Part shown: piece after piece, positions 42,035-51,635 of the stretch
Layout of the letters: the number at the start of each line of letters is the position of its first letter
How positions within the stretch are numbered: position 1 is the stretch's first letter
NCBI RefSeq assembly: GCF_000829695.1
Contig: NZ_BBNN01000027.1
Location: 265,255-329,254, forward strand
DNA: 64,000 nt
Direction: 5' to 3'
Source of the DNA: Streptomyces sp. NBRC 110035
Lineage (GTDB): Bacteria > Actinomycetota > Actinomycetes > Streptomycetales > Streptomycetaceae
Notes under the pieces: generated by a model
What the model saw: the letters and a program-made list of their open reading frames with translations, nothing else
What the model was told of the DNA's origin: nothing
Databases searched by the model: none
Program-made: the position numbers and the translations under genes

Positions 42035-42490
42035 TCAGAGGTCGAACTCGTGCGGCGGCAGCCCCAGGGCGAAACACGCCTCCCGGACGACCGCCTGCTC
42101 GTTCTGGTCGAAGTCGCCGTCCGCTCCGCCGATCACGATGCCGATCTGGATCACGGCCCGTGCCTCGGCAGGCTTCTTCTTCGCCTTGGCGATCTCCTGC
42201 AACACGCTCACCTTGCCGAAGGCGAAGTCCGCGACCAGCCTGTCGAGGTTCTCCTCGAAGCGGCGGCGCAGATCGTCCGCGGGAAAGTTCCGCAGGACGT
42301 CGTTGGTGGAGATGAGCTGGGCCACCCGCTGCCGCTCGGAGGGGTCGACGGACCCGTCGGCGGCGGCGACCAGGGCGCACATGGCCATGCTCGCGTCACG
42401 GAAGGCGCCGCTCCTGAGATCGTTCTTCTTCGTTTCGAGCTGGGTCTGCATCTGCGACGCGGACTCCTTGATGCGGTCCCACAGGGCCAT
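42035..42490 (-). CDS. terB: TerB-family tellurite-resistance protein
   Basis: A 151-residue acidic helical protein. The TerB fold repeats a calcium-site-like acidic loop: LVAAADGSVDPSERQRVAQLI (about 41-61) and GIVIGGADGDFDQNEQAVVREAC (about 119-141). In ter systems TerB partners TerC and TerD proteins at the membrane in metal or phage stress. It stands alone here, with its own terminator. ATG 42490. Confidence 0.88.
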   Translation of the reverse strand: MALWDRIKESASQMQTQLETKKNDLRSGAFRDASMAMCALVAAADGSVDPSERQRVAQLISTNDVLRNFPADDLRRRFEENLDRLVADFAFGKVSVLQEIAKAKKKPAEARAVIQIGIVIGGADGDFDQNEQAVVREACFALGLPPHEFDL

Positions 42491-42691
42491 GCGTACTCCA
42501 GGTGTTCGGATCGGGTGCGCGTGTGCACAACCAGTATCTACAGCAGCGTAGAAGTTAGCGGACCCGGCCCCGGGGCAGAAGTGCCGGACTCGGGCGTTCC
42601 GAGTTGGCGGAGGGTGTCGCTGTTGGGCCGAACGGGTGACCATGCGTAAGAATTGCCCGATGCAGACAGTCAGCACCACCCAGGACGGAGC

Positions 42692-43090
42692 ATGCCGGTG
42701 AACAGCCACGATGTCACCGACGAACAGTGGGAAGGACTCGCCCAGGTCGTTCCGCTGCGGGGCCACGACGCCTGGCCGTCCTCGGTGGGCCACCGTTCCG
42801 TCCCCGAGGCCGAGGCCGAGGCGCGACGCCGCCTCGTGGTCCTGAGGGTGAACGTGTTCGCGGACGCCCGCGACGTCGCGGAGACGCTGATGTCCGGGAT
42901 ACCGGTCCTCCTCGACCTCACCAGTGCGGAGGGCGACGTCGCCAAGCGGATACTGGACTTCAGCACCGGTGTCGTCTTCGGCCTGGGCAGCGGCATGCAC
43001 CGCGTCGACCGCAACGTCTTCCTGCTGACCCCGGCCGACACCGAAGTGACCGGTCTGATGCAGGGGATGGGGATCCCCGGGAACGGTTAG
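42692..43090 (+). CDS. SepF-like cell-division protein
   Basis: A 132-residue protein with a C-terminal SepF domain (about 45-125): VNVFADARDVAETLMSG, VLLDLTSAEGDVAKRILDFSTGVVFGLGSGM, then RVDRNVFLLTPAD. SepF rings link FtsZ to the membrane in Gram-positives. This one lacks the amphipathic N-terminal membrane anchor and long linker of true SepF, so it is one of the shorter SepF-like paralogues that Streptomyces carries beside SepF (recall). It stands alone, not in a dcw cluster. GACGGAG precedes ATG 42692. Confidence 0.85.
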   Translation: MPVNSHDVTDEQWEGLAQVVPLRGHDAWPSSVGHRSVPEAEAEARRRLVVLRVNVFADARDVAETLMSGIPVLLDLTSAEGDVAKRILDFSTGVVFGLGSGMHRVDRNVFLLTPADTEVTGLMQGMGIPGNG

Positions 43091-43199
43091 CCGGGCCGGC
43101 ACGGGGGAGTGAACGGGCGGGACGGGCGTTTCGCCCGATCGTGGGAAGCGCGCACAAGCGGAACGGTTCACCCCGCTCCGGAGCTCTAGCGTCCCGCAC

Positions 43200-44444
43200 A
43201 TGACCCTGCCTCACCGGTCGCCGCCGGCCCTGTCCTCCCCGTCTCCCGCCTCCCTGTTCTCCCCCCTGCCCGGTGTCCCGTCCCCCGGAGCCTCCTCCGG
43301 GGAGGGAGGCGCCCGGGGGCGCCGGTGCCCCGACCGGCCGCACATCACCGAGCTGCTGCTGTCCGCCTTCGCCGGGCACCGCAACACCGGGCTTCCGCTC
43401 GGGCCCCTCACCCTGCTGGCCGGGGCCAGCGGCAGCGGCAAGACCAGCGCCCTGCGGGCCTACGAGGCACTCGCCCGGCTCGGTGGCGGGGCCGAGCTCG
43501 GCGAGGCGTTCCCCGCACCGGACGCGTGCGTGCCGGAACGGGCCCGCGCCGACGCACAGGGCCGCCGGGGTTTCCGCATCGGCTGCACCGCCGACGGCCC
43601 CGAGGGTCCGGTCCGGCTCGAGGTCGCCGTGCAGGCCGAACCCACGCTGCGGATCGCGGGGGAGCGGCTGACGGCGGACGGGACGGTCCTGCTGGAGTCC
43701 GCGCTGCGCGACCCCCGGGGCCGCACCGTGCAAGCCGCGTGGCACACTGCCGGGACCGCCCCGGTCACCCGCGGTCCGCTGCCCGACGACCGGCTGGGCA
43801 CCGCGCTGCTGCCACTGCGCGTCGCAGGCCGGACGCCCGGCGAGCGCAGGGTGCTGGCCGCCGCCGAGCAGATGGTGGTCGCCCTGCGCTCGGTCTTCGC
43901 CTGCGACCCCCGGCCCGACGGCATGCGCGACGCCGTGCCGACCGGCACCGGGCGGCTGCTCGGCGACTGTGGCAACGTCGCCGACGTGCTGTGGCGCACC
44001 CACACCGAGTGCGCGATCCGGTACGGGCTCCTGGTGTCCGCCGTACGCGCCGGATGCGCCGGGCCGGTCACCGGCCTGCTCGCCGAGCCGTGCGGCGACG
44101 GCCTGGTCCGCGCCCTGCTCGACCGGGGCGACGGAACCCGTACCGCGCTCGGACGCCTGGGCGAGGGCGAGCTGCGGTACGTCGCGCTCGCGCTGGTGCT
44201 GCTCACGGGGCCCGGCGTGCTGGAGGTCGACGCGTCCGGCGAGGTCCCGGCCGCGCTGCAGACCCTCACCGTGCTCGCCGACGGGCTCGACCGGGGCATG
44301 GACCCGCTCCAGCGCGCGGAACTGCTGCGGCTGGCGGCGCGGATGTGCGAGCGGGGGCACATCCGGCTGGTCGGGGCGGTGAGTGACGCGTCCTGGGCCG
44401 CGGGAGTGGACGGCGTGACGGTGGTACACCTGAACCGTGACTGA
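43200..44444 (+). CDS. ABC-class AAA ATPase (SMC/Rad50-like), partner of MazG
   Basis: A 414-residue ATPase. After a Ser/Pro-rich N-terminus (1-45) comes ITELLLSAFAGHRN and Walker A LLAGASGSGKTSALRA (about 75-90). The middle resembles the AAA_21 fold; the ABC-signature-like segment is RLGEGELRYVALALVLL (about 318-334) and Walker B LEVDASGEVP is degenerate (Glu replaced by Ala-Ser). The family often has nucleic-acid-linked or defence roles, but nothing here decides. Its last codons overlap the MazG gene by 8 bp. Confidence 0.75.
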   Translation: MTLPHRSPPALSSPSPASLFSPLPGVPSPGASSGEGGARGRRCPDRPHITELLLSAFAGHRNTGLPLGPLTLLAGASGSGKTSALRAYEALARLGGGAELGEAFPAPDACVPERARADAQGRRGFRIGCTADGPEGPVRLEVAVQAEPTLRIAGERLTADGTVLLESALRDPRGRTVQAAWHTAGTAPVTRGPLPDDRLGTALLPLRVAGRTPGERRVLAAAEQMVVALRSVFACDPRPDGMRDAVPTGTGRLLGDCGNVADVLWRTHTECAIRYGLLVSAVRAGCAGPVTGLLAEPCGDGLVRALLDRGDGTRTALGRLGEGELRYVALALVLLTGPGVLEVDASGEVPAALQTLTVLADGLDRGMDPLQRAELLRLAARMCERGHIRLVGAVSDASWAAGVDGVTVVHLNRD

Positions 44445-44814
44445 CACGCCCGACCCGACGCGCCCCACCGCCCCGGCCGCCCCCGCCGCCCCGCTCGCCC
44501 CGCTCGACGTGGCCGGACTCCAGCGCAGACTCGCCGAGTTCGCCGCGGCACGGAACTGGCAGTCCTACCACACCCCGAAGAACCTCGTCACCGCGCTCAG
44601 TGTGGAGGCCTCCGAACTGGTGGAGATCTTCCAGTGGCTGACGCCGGAGGAGTCGGCCCGCGTCATGGACGACCCGGACACCGCACACCGCGTCGGCGAC
44701 GAGGTGGCCGATGTGCTCGCGTACCTCCTCCAGTTGTGCGAGGTGCTCGGCGTCGACCCCCTGGCCGCCCTGAGCGCCAAGATCGACCGCAACGAGCACC
44801 GCTTTCCGGTCTGA
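44437..44814 (+). CDS. MazG-like nucleotide pyrophosphohydrolase
   Basis: A 125-residue all-alpha NTP pyrophosphatase of the dCTPase/RS21-C6 type. The metal motif is EASELVEIFQW (ExxE) and DEVADVLAYLLQL (ExxD). A Pro/Ala-rich N-terminus (1-24) precedes the fold. It would hydrolyse non-canonical or excess (d)NTPs to monophosphates. GTG 44437 overlaps the ATPase gene; a hairpin at 44817-44838 ends the pair. Confidence 0.88.
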   Translation: MTDTPDPTRPTAPAAPAAPLAPLDVAGLQRRLAEFAAARNWQSYHTPKNLVTALSVEASELVEIFQWLTPEESARVMDDPDTAHRVGDEVADVLAYLLQLCEVLGVDPLAALSAKIDRNEHRFPV

Positions 44815-44816
44815 AC

Positions 44817-44838
44817 GGGGTGCTCCGCGGAGCGCCCC
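44817..44838 (+). terminator. Hairpin after the MazG gene
   Basis: GGGGTGCTC, loop CGCG, GAGCGCCCC, directly after the stop and followed by TCCCC. Confidence 0.55.
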
Positions 44839-45019
44839 TCCCCGGAGTGGACTTCTCCGTCATCACTCTCCGTATTCAACATGCCGACCGTTTTCGAATT
44901 GTTGTCCCCAGATCTCCGCCTTCTGTTCGATGTTCTGTCTCAAACTGTCTCACTCTGGGTAGTGAACAGGGGAGTTGGGCGGACGCGCGGGCAGCGCGTC
45001 GGACAGACAGGGGCGGCGC

Positions 45020-45505
45020 ATGGACGCTGTGCGGCTCATAGGGACGAGCAGACGGGCCCTCACCACTGCCGGCGGTATGCCGGAGCTCTCGGCGGAGGTG
45101 TGGCAGGCGCAGGCACTCGCGCAGGCGGTAGGCAGCCGCCTCGCGGTCGCCGGCCCGCCCGAACTGCGCGGCGAGGCACTGGGCCTGACCGAGCTGGCGG
45201 GACGCGGCTGCGGGGTGCTGGACACCCCGCGGCTCGGTCCGGGCGAGTCGCGCGCCGCCCTGCTCACCGAGCTGGGCGACGCCCGGCAGGCCCTGCTGCA
45301 CCTGGGCGGACTTCTCGGCGAGGTCGGCATCGCGCTGGTCGGCATGGCCTCCTCGGCGGTCGACGAGTCCTCGTACTGGCAGTGCGTGGAGGCCATCGAC
45401 GCGGCGGACGAGTCCCGCGACCGCGTGCTGGAGATGCTCCGCAAACTGGCGGACCGGGACCAGGCCCTCGCCGAACAGGAGGCCGGTCGGGGCCGGCTGC
45501 CGTGA
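45020..45505 (+). CDS. DUF6099 family protein
   Basis: A 161-residue helical protein (MDAVRLIGTSRRALTTAGG, VWQAQALAQAVGSRL, LLTELGDARQALLHLGGLLGEVGIALVG, then ESRDRVLEMLRKLADRDQALAEQE). I recognise it as a Streptomyces-specific DUF6099-type protein of unknown function. There are no catalytic motifs, signal peptide or clear membrane helix. The region just upstream (44860-44970) is AT-richer and probably contains its promoter. Confidence 0.75.
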   Translation: MDAVRLIGTSRRALTTAGGMPELSAEVWQAQALAQAVGSRLAVAGPPELRGEALGLTELAGRGCGVLDTPRLGPGESRAALLTELGDARQALLHLGGLLGEVGIALVGMASSAVDESSYWQCVEAIDAADESRDRVLEMLRKLADRDQALAEQEAGRGRLP

Positions 45506-45908
45506 CCGCGCAGGTTCACCGGGTGGGCGGTCGTGGCGGCCGGAGGTGCGGTGACGTCCGTTCGACCGCTGGAGGCGCGGTGGCCGGGCCCGGGCGAAGC
45601 GGCGCAGACCCGACCGCCTGCCGTCGGCCTGCTGCCGCCCCCACGGCGTCACCTGCTTGCACGGCGGCTGCTCCCCGGAAGCGGCCCCGCCGGCGGTGCG
45701 GCCGTGGTGGACGCGGACGGCACCGAGGTGGCTGCTACGGCCCTCCCGCGACCACCCGCACGCGGCGCAACGGACGTCCCCGCCCGTCCCGCCGTCCCCC
45801 GTTCCGGCCGCCGGCCCGGCGAACCTTCCCGGCCGGAGCGCCGGGCGCGACACGGGGGGGCGAAGGGCCGGCCGGACCGTACCGGGTCCGAGCAGGCAGG
45901 ATGGAGGC
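45506..45908. other. Intergenic region before the LLM gene
   Basis: 400 bp with no gene or clear site; open frames are low quality. Confidence 0.5.
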
Positions 45909-46832
45909 ATGGATCTCCGTATCTTCACCGAGCCCCAGCAGGGGGCCACCTACGACACCTTGCTCACCGTCGCCAAGGCCACCGAGGAACTCGGCTTCGA
46001 CGCCTTCTTCCGCTCCGACCACTACCTCAAGATGGGCTCCGGGGACGGCCTGCCCGGCCCCACCGACGCCTGGATCACCCTCGCCGGCCTCGCCCGCGAG
46101 ACCAAGCGCATCCGGCTCGGCACCCTGATGACCGCCGGCACCTTCCGGCTCCCCGGCGTCCTCGCCATCCAGGTCGCCCAGGTGGACCAGATGTCCGGCG
46201 GCCGTGTCGAACTCGGCCTGGGGTCCGGCTGGTTCGAGGAAGAGCACAAGGCGTACGGCATCCCCTTCCCGAAGGAGAAGATGGCCCGCCTGGAGGAACA
46301 GCTGGAGATCGTCATCGGCCTGTGGGCGACCGGGACCGGCCAGACCTACGACTTCCACGGCACGTACTACGACCTCACGCGGTCACCGGCGCTCCCCAAG
46401 CCGGCCCAGCCCAAGGTCCCGGTGCTCATCGGCGGCCACGGCGCCGTCCGCACGCCCCGGCTGGCCGCGCGGTACGCCGACGAGTTCAACATGCCGTTCG
46501 CCTCCGTCGAGGACAGCGAGCGCCAGTTCGGCCGGGTGCGCGCCGCCGCCCAGGAGGCAGGCCGCGACCCCGGCGCCCTCGTGTACTCCAACGCGCTGGT
46601 CGCCTGCGTCGGCAAGGACGAGCAGGAGATCGCCCGCCGCGCCGCCGCGATCGGCCGCGAGCCCGACGAACTGCGCGCCAACGGGCTCGCGGGCACCCCC
46701 GCCGAGGTCGTCGACAAGATCGGCCGCTACGCCGAGGCCGGCGCCCGGCGCATCTACCTCCAGATCCTCGACCTGTCCGACCTCGACCACCTGGAACTCA
46801 TCTCCTCCCAGGTCCAGTCCCAGCTGGGCTAG
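45909..46832 (+). CDS. LLM-class F420-dependent oxidoreductase
   Basis: A 307-residue luciferase-like TIM barrel. Landmarks: FTEPQQGATYDTLLTVAKATEELGFDAFFRSDHYL, RIRLGTLMTAG, LAIQVAQVDQMSGGRVELGLGSGWFEEEHKAYG, VPVLIGGHGAVRTPRLAARYADEFN. These are typical of actinobacterial F420-dependent enzymes; the substrate is unknown. I chose ATG 45909 (MDLRIF) over the overlapping ATG 45901, which is out of frame. A 12-bp hairpin follows. Confidence 0.9.
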   Translation: MDLRIFTEPQQGATYDTLLTVAKATEELGFDAFFRSDHYLKMGSGDGLPGPTDAWITLAGLARETKRIRLGTLMTAGTFRLPGVLAIQVAQVDQMSGGRVELGLGSGWFEEEHKAYGIPFPKEKMARLEEQLEIVIGLWATGTGQTYDFHGTYYDLTRSPALPKPAQPKVPVLIGGHGAVRTPRLAARYADEFNMPFASVEDSERQFGRVRAAAQEAGRDPGALVYSNALVACVGKDEQEIARRAAAIGREPDELRANGLAGTPAEVVDKIGRYAEAGARRIYLQILDLSDLDHLELISSQVQSQLG

Positions 46833-46841
46833 CCTCTCCGG

Positions 46842-46866
46842 CCGTGCGGGCGGACCGCCCGCACGG
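46842..46866 (+). terminator. Hairpin after the LLM gene
   Basis: CCGTGCGGGCGG-A-CCGCCCGCACGG, 9 bp past the stop; the effective loop is GGACC. Confidence 0.65.
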
Positions 46867-47214
46867 TCAGGCCGACCCCGCAGGCCTGCACGCACCCCCG
46901 CACTCCCGGCGGGCCCGGGGCCCCGGAGAAGCAGCGGCCCGGGGCCGCCCGGCACATTCGGCAGAGGCTCTTCCCGGCGGCGGCCGACCGCACCGTCGGC
47001 ATCCCGTCGGCATCCCGTGGGCGCCCCGGGCCCGGCGCTGCGGCCTCACTGCGGCAGCCCCGGACCGCTCCGGGAACCGGGCGGACGGCCGAGACGGAGC
47101 ACACGATTCCTCCCGCGGGGTTCTGGCGGGGTCTCCTCGAGCGGCGTGGGTGAATCACGGGACGCGCCGATCTAATTACCGCATATATGACTATAAGACA
47201 TGTGTTATTCAGTC
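46867..47214. other. Intergenic region with AT-rich promoter of the multicopper oxidase
   Basis: No gene. The last 50 bp (47165-47214) are unusually AT-rich for this genome (CTAATTACC, CATATATGAC, TATAAGAC), and probably form the core promoter. Transcription may begin close to the ATG. Confidence 0.5.
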
Positions 47215-48858
47215 ATGCACTCACATACGCGGCGCACCCTGCTCGGTGCCTCGATCGCGGCCGTCGGCTCCGGAGCCCTGGCCGCCTGTTCCGGGTCGGG
47301 CTCGCACTCCGGGCCCGGCCCTCACTCCGCGTCCGGTCCGCCCTCCGCAACCGGCACCCCCGCGGCGGCGGGCGGGGCCCCCGGCCACCGCGGCGAGGGT
47401 TTCGTTCCCAAGGGGCCCACGGGGTACGTGAACCCGTCCGATCCCGAGGTCGTCGCTGCCGAGAGGGAACGCGGGTCCGGTCCCCTGCGCACGGTCGTGC
47501 TGACCGCCTCCGAGACGTCCCTCGACCTGGGCGGGCAGACCGTTGACTCATGGGCGTACGGTGACATGCTGCCCGGCAGGGAGGTCCGGGTCACCGCGGG
47601 TGACATCCTCAACCTCAGGCTCGTCAACCACCTGCCCGTGACGACGACGCTGCACTCGCACGGTATCCGTCTGCGCTGCGACATGGACGGAGTACCGGGC
47701 CTGACCCAGTCCTCCGTCGAGCCCGGCGCGGACTTCACCTACCGCTTCGCCGTGCCGCACCCGGGTACGTACTGGGTGCATTCGCACTCGGGAATGCAAC
47801 TCGACCGCGGCCTGTACGCCCCGCTGATCGTCGAGGACCCCAAGGAGCCCTTGTGCTACGACAAGGAGTGGGTCGTCGTCCTGGACGACTGGGTGGACGG
47901 CGTGGACGGCTCCACTCCGGACGGCGTGCTCGCGCAGTTGCACCAGGGCAGGAGCATCCCGATGGACATGGGCGAGAGCGCCGCACACGACTCGATGCTC
48001 GCCCCCGCCAAGCCCGCCGGCCCCTCCCGCGTCCTGCACAAGGGGCACAGCCGCGTGCTGGACAGCGCGGGCGGTCACGTCGACTACCCGCACTATCTGA
48101 TCAACGGCCGTCTCCCGAAAGCCGCTTCGGTCTTCCGGGCCTGCCCCGGGGAGCGGATCCGGTTGCGGATCATCAACGCCGGGGGCGACACGGCTTTCCG
48201 GGTGGCACTCGGCGGCCACGAGATGACCGTGACGCACACGGACGGCTACCCGGTCGAGCACACGCGCACGGACGCACTGCTGCTGGGCATGGCCGAACGC
48301 TACGACGTGCTCGTCACCGCCAAGGACGGGGTGTTCCCGCTGGTCGCGCTCGCCGAAGGCAAGAACGCGAGGGCCCTGGCGGTCCTGCGCACCGGCAGCG
48401 GGAGCTTCCCCGGATGCTCCGCGCACCCGAAGGAGCTCGACGGCCGGATCGTGCCGGCCGGCCGGCTGGTGCCGGACGAGTCCGTCGCCCTCTGCGACCG
48501 CACCCCGGACCGCGAGCTGAGCTTCAGACTGACCGGCAGCATGAGGCAGTTCGACTGGAGACTCGACGGCCGGACCTACTCCGTCGAACAACGCCACCCC
48601 GTCCGGGAGGGAGAACGGGTCCGCCTGACCTTCACCAACGCCACCGACATGTGGCACCCCATGCATCTGCACGGCCACACCTTCGCCCTCACCGGCGCCC
48701 GCGCGGCCGGAGCGCGCAAGGACACCGCCCTGGTACTGCCGCACCGCAAACTCGTCGTCGACTTCAACGCCGACAACCCGGGCCTGTGGATGCTGCACTG
48801 CCACAACCAGTACCACTCCGAATCCGGCATGATGACCATCCTCGGCTACCGGAAGTGA
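47215..48858 (+). CDS. Tat-exported multicopper oxidase
   Basis: A 547-residue oxidase. The signal HTRRTLLGASIAAVGSGALAAC combines twin arginines with a lipobox (Cys at about 27), then a Gly/Ser/His/Pro-rich linker (30-65). The copper motifs are LHSHGIRL, WVHSHSGM, HPMHLHGHTF and LHCHNQYHSESGM, so the T1 and trinuclear sites look complete. It probably oxidises phenols or cuprous copper outside the membrane. I prefer ATG 47215; ATG 47200 is in frame, five codons earlier, and sits inside the AT-rich promoter-like stretch. No copper chaperone or CsoR gene is adjacent. Confidence 0.88.
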   Translation: MHSHTRRTLLGASIAAVGSGALAACSGSGSHSGPGPHSASGPPSATGTPAAAGGAPGHRGEGFVPKGPTGYVNPSDPEVVAAERERGSGPLRTVVLTASETSLDLGGQTVDSWAYGDMLPGREVRVTAGDILNLRLVNHLPVTTTLHSHGIRLRCDMDGVPGLTQSSVEPGADFTYRFAVPHPGTYWVHSHSGMQLDRGLYAPLIVEDPKEPLCYDKEWVVVLDDWVDGVDGSTPDGVLAQLHQGRSIPMDMGESAAHDSMLAPAKPAGPSRVLHKGHSRVLDSAGGHVDYPHYLINGRLPKAASVFRACPGERIRLRIINAGGDTAFRVALGGHEMTVTHTDGYPVEHTRTDALLLGMAERYDVLVTAKDGVFPLVALAEGKNARALAVLRTGSGSFPGCSAHPKELDGRIVPAGRLVPDESVALCDRTPDRELSFRLTGSMRQFDWRLDGRTYSVEQRHPVREGERVRLTFTNATDMWHPMHLHGHTFALTGARAAGARKDTALVLPHRKLVVDFNADNPGLWMLHCHNQYHSESGMMTILGYRK

Positions 48859-49346
48859 CGACGGCATCGGCTGCCCCGCCGGCTGCGGGGCCCCGGGACC
48901 GCGCAGACGCACCTGTGGCGGAACGTCCGCGGTACGGGCCCCGCACAGGCGAGCGGTGGCGTCGGTGATCCGCACCGTCGATCGGAGTCCGTCCCGCACG
49001 GTTGTCTCTCCGGTCCACGGACCGGTCGTGGACCGGGAGGGACGCCCCTCCCTGACGCATACGGCCGGGCCCATGGCTCGCCCCGCCAGGCGTGGGCGAG
49101 CCCCACGGCCGGGGCTGCGGCCAGGGGACCCGACCGCGGTGGGTGGCCGGCGCCGATCGGCAGGGGAGCTCCACCCCCACCCCCGGCCCCGGACCCGGCT
49201 TGTGCGGCCGGACCTCGGGACCGGCCGCGGCCGGAAGCGACGACACACGCCCGCAGCGGCCCCCGGCCCCGGTGCGCCACCGGAGGACCCCGGCGGACCG
49301 GGCAGCCGACCGGACCGGATCGAGAACACGTCACGTGGGAGAAGAG
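48859..49346. other. Intergenic region before the phytochrome gene
   Basis: About 490 bp without a supportable gene. A short CCCCG-N7-CGGGG hairpin follows the oxidase stop (48874-48890). Confidence 0.5.
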
Positions 49347-51635
49347 ATGCCCCTTCCGGACCCCGGGCGGGAGGCCGAAGCCGCGGCGGCCATCGGCTTC
49401 GACCTCGACGCATGCCTCCAGGAGCCCATTCACCTGCTCGGCCGGATCCAGTCCCACGGCACTCTGCTGGCGGTGGAGGCCGATACCGGCACCGTGGACA
49501 CCGCGGCCCTGAACACCGGCGGCCTGCTGGGAATCGCGGCCGAGGAGCTGGTCGGGGGACCCGTCACGCGGGTGCTGTCCCCCCGGGACTGGGCCCAGGC
49601 CCTGGAGGTCGGCGCTCAGCACGAGGCGGCAAGCCTGGTTCTCCCCGTCTCCCTCGACGTGGCAGGCGCCCCCAGGACGTTCGACGTGACCGCCCACCGG
49701 CAGGGGCCCTTCGTCATCCTGGAGTGCGAGCCCCGCACCGTCGCGTTGTCGCATTTCGCGCCCTACTACCAGGGCGTCCGGCGGGCCCTGACCCGGCTCC
49801 GGTCGGCGACGACGGTAGCCGAGTGCTGCCAGGCGGCCACCCACGAGGTCCAGGCGCTGACCGGCTTCGACCGGGTGGTCGCCTACCGCTTCGAGGACGA
49901 GGACGGGCCCGGAGAGGTGGTCGCGGAGGTGCTCACCGACGGCCACGAGCCCTGGCTGGGGCTCTGGTTCCCCGCCAGTGACATCCCGCCCCAGGCGAGG
50001 CGGCTCTACCGCGACAACTGGATCCGGGTGATCGCCGACGTGGACGACACCAGTGTGGGCCTGCACCCCCCGCGGCGGGCCGGCTCCGACCTGCCGCTGG
50101 ACCTGTCGAACTCCGTACTGCGCACCGTGTCCGACTTTCATCTGGAGTACCTGCGGAACCTCGGTGTGAAGTCGTCGATGTCGGTGAGTGTCCTTCGCGA
50201 GGGCAGGCTCTGGGGGCTGATCGCCTGTCACGGCGACGCCGCCGCCACGATTCCCCCGGAACTGCGGGCGGCGTGCGAGTTCTTCGGCGTCGCCTTCTCG
50301 CTGCAACTCGCGGTCGTCGAGGAACGGGAGCAGGCCGAGGCGCTCCGCACCTCCCGTGAGCGCCTCGACCGGATCACCTCCCGGCTCACGTCCGATCCGG
50401 AGCACTCGCTCCTGGCAGGCGACGAAGCGCTCAGAACGCTGCTGGACGCCGATGGCGCGGCGCTCTGCCGCGGCGGCCGCAGCACCACCAGCGGGATGAG
50501 CGTGGCGCCCGCTCTGCTGGAGACCCTCCGGACACGCGCGGCGGGGTCGTCACCGGGCACCGTCTGGAGCACGGACCGCCTGTCCGAGGAAGCCGACCAG
50601 CCCGGCGGCGACATGACGGAGGGCGGTCCGGCGGGGGTCCTGATGGTGACGCTGAGCCGCGCGGGTGACTTCCTCGCCTGGTTCCGCAAGGCCCGCCCCG
50701 CCGCCCGCCAGTGGGCCACAGACCCTTCCCGCCCCGTCCTGGTCGGCCCGCGGGGCGAACGGCTCACCCCGCGCGGGTCGGGTGCGGTCTTCCGCGCGGC
50801 GGTACACGGACAGAGCCTGCCCTGGACGCCGGCCGACCGCGCCACCGCGCTGGAGCTCTGGCGCACGCTGACCGGTCTCGTCCTGCGCCACGAGGCCGAG
50901 CTGGCCTCGCTCAACGAACAGCTGCGCATCACCAACGCCGACCTCGACTCGTTCGCCCACGTGGCGGCCCACGACCTCAAGGAACCCCTGCGAGGCATCT
51001 CCAACGCCGTGACCTTCGTCATCGAGGACGCCGCGGCGGACCTCGACGCGACGACCGTCCGACGGCTTCTCACCATGCGGCGACTGGCCGGCCGGATGGA
51101 CGACCTGCTCGACTCGTTGATGCACTTCGCCCGGCTGGGCCGAGGCGGGCTGCACCTGACCCGTGTCCCACTGGGCCAGGTGCTGGACTCCGCACTCGAC
51201 GTGGCCGGGGAACGTCTGGCCGAGGCCCACGTGCGGGTCGTCAGAGGAGACCTGCCCGAGGTGTACGCCGATGAGCACCGGCTCCACGAGGTCCTGGTCA
51301 ACCTCCTGGTGAACGCCGCCAAGTACGCCGCCGATCAAGGAGACCGCACGGTCGAGGTCCTGGTCGACACACTCCGCCCGCCGGCGGGCGGGACCCCCCG
51401 GCAGGCCGTCGTGGTCCGCGACAACGGCATCGGTATCCCGGCCGACCAGCAGGGTGAGGTGTTCGAGCTGTTCCACAGACTGCACGGGCCGGACGAGCGC
51501 GGCGGAGGCGCCGGCGTGGGGCTCGCCATCGTCAAACGGATCGTCGAACGGCACGGCGGCGAGCTGTGGCTCGAAAGCGAACCCGGCCGCGGGTCCAGCT
51601 TCTGCTTCACGCTGGGTCAGGAAGGCGGCGACTGA
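49347..51635 (+). CDS. bphP: Bacteriophytochrome histidine kinase
   Basis: A 762-residue red/far-red photoreceptor kinase. PAS-2 with biliverdin-attachment Cys23 (DLDACLQEPIHLLGRIQSHG); GAF about 130-310 with PASDIPPQARRLY; PHY about 320-510, where the tongue motif PRxSF reads PRGSG; HisKA with His542 (VAAHDLKEPLRGISN); HATPase_c with NLLVNAAKYA, DNGIGIP and GAGVGLAIVKRIVERHGG. Light would set kinase activity, with phosphotransfer probably to the response regulator encoded convergently at 51617. The 3' ends overlap by 19 bp. No heme oxygenase for biliverdin is nearby. ATG 49347 follows GGGAGAAGAG. Confidence 0.92.
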   Translation: MPLPDPGREAEAAAAIGFDLDACLQEPIHLLGRIQSHGTLLAVEADTGTVDTAALNTGGLLGIAAEELVGGPVTRVLSPRDWAQALEVGAQHEAASLVLPVSLDVAGAPRTFDVTAHRQGPFVILECEPRTVALSHFAPYYQGVRRALTRLRSATTVAECCQAATHEVQALTGFDRVVAYRFEDEDGPGEVVAEVLTDGHEPWLGLWFPASDIPPQARRLYRDNWIRVIADVDDTSVGLHPPRRAGSDLPLDLSNSVLRTVSDFHLEYLRNLGVKSSMSVSVLREGRLWGLIACHGDAAATIPPELRAACEFFGVAFSLQLAVVEEREQAEALRTSRERLDRITSRLTSDPEHSLLAGDEALRTLLDADGAALCRGGRSTTSGMSVAPALLETLRTRAAGSSPGTVWSTDRLSEEADQPGGDMTEGGPAGVLMVTLSRAGDFLAWFRKARPAARQWATDPSRPVLVGPRGERLTPRGSGAVFRAAVHGQSLPWTPADRATALELWRTLTGLVLRHEAELASLNEQLRITNADLDSFAHVAAHDLKEPLRGISNAVTFVIEDAAADLDATTVRRLLTMRRLAGRMDDLLDSLMHFARLGRGGLHLTRVPLGQVLDSALDVAGERLAEAHVRVVRGDLPEVYADEHRLHEVLVNLLVNAAKYAADQGDRTVEVLVDTLRPPAGGTPRQAVVVRDNGIGIPADQQGEVFELFHRLHGPDERGGGAGVGLAIVKRIVERHGGELWLESEPGRGSSFCFTLGQEGGD

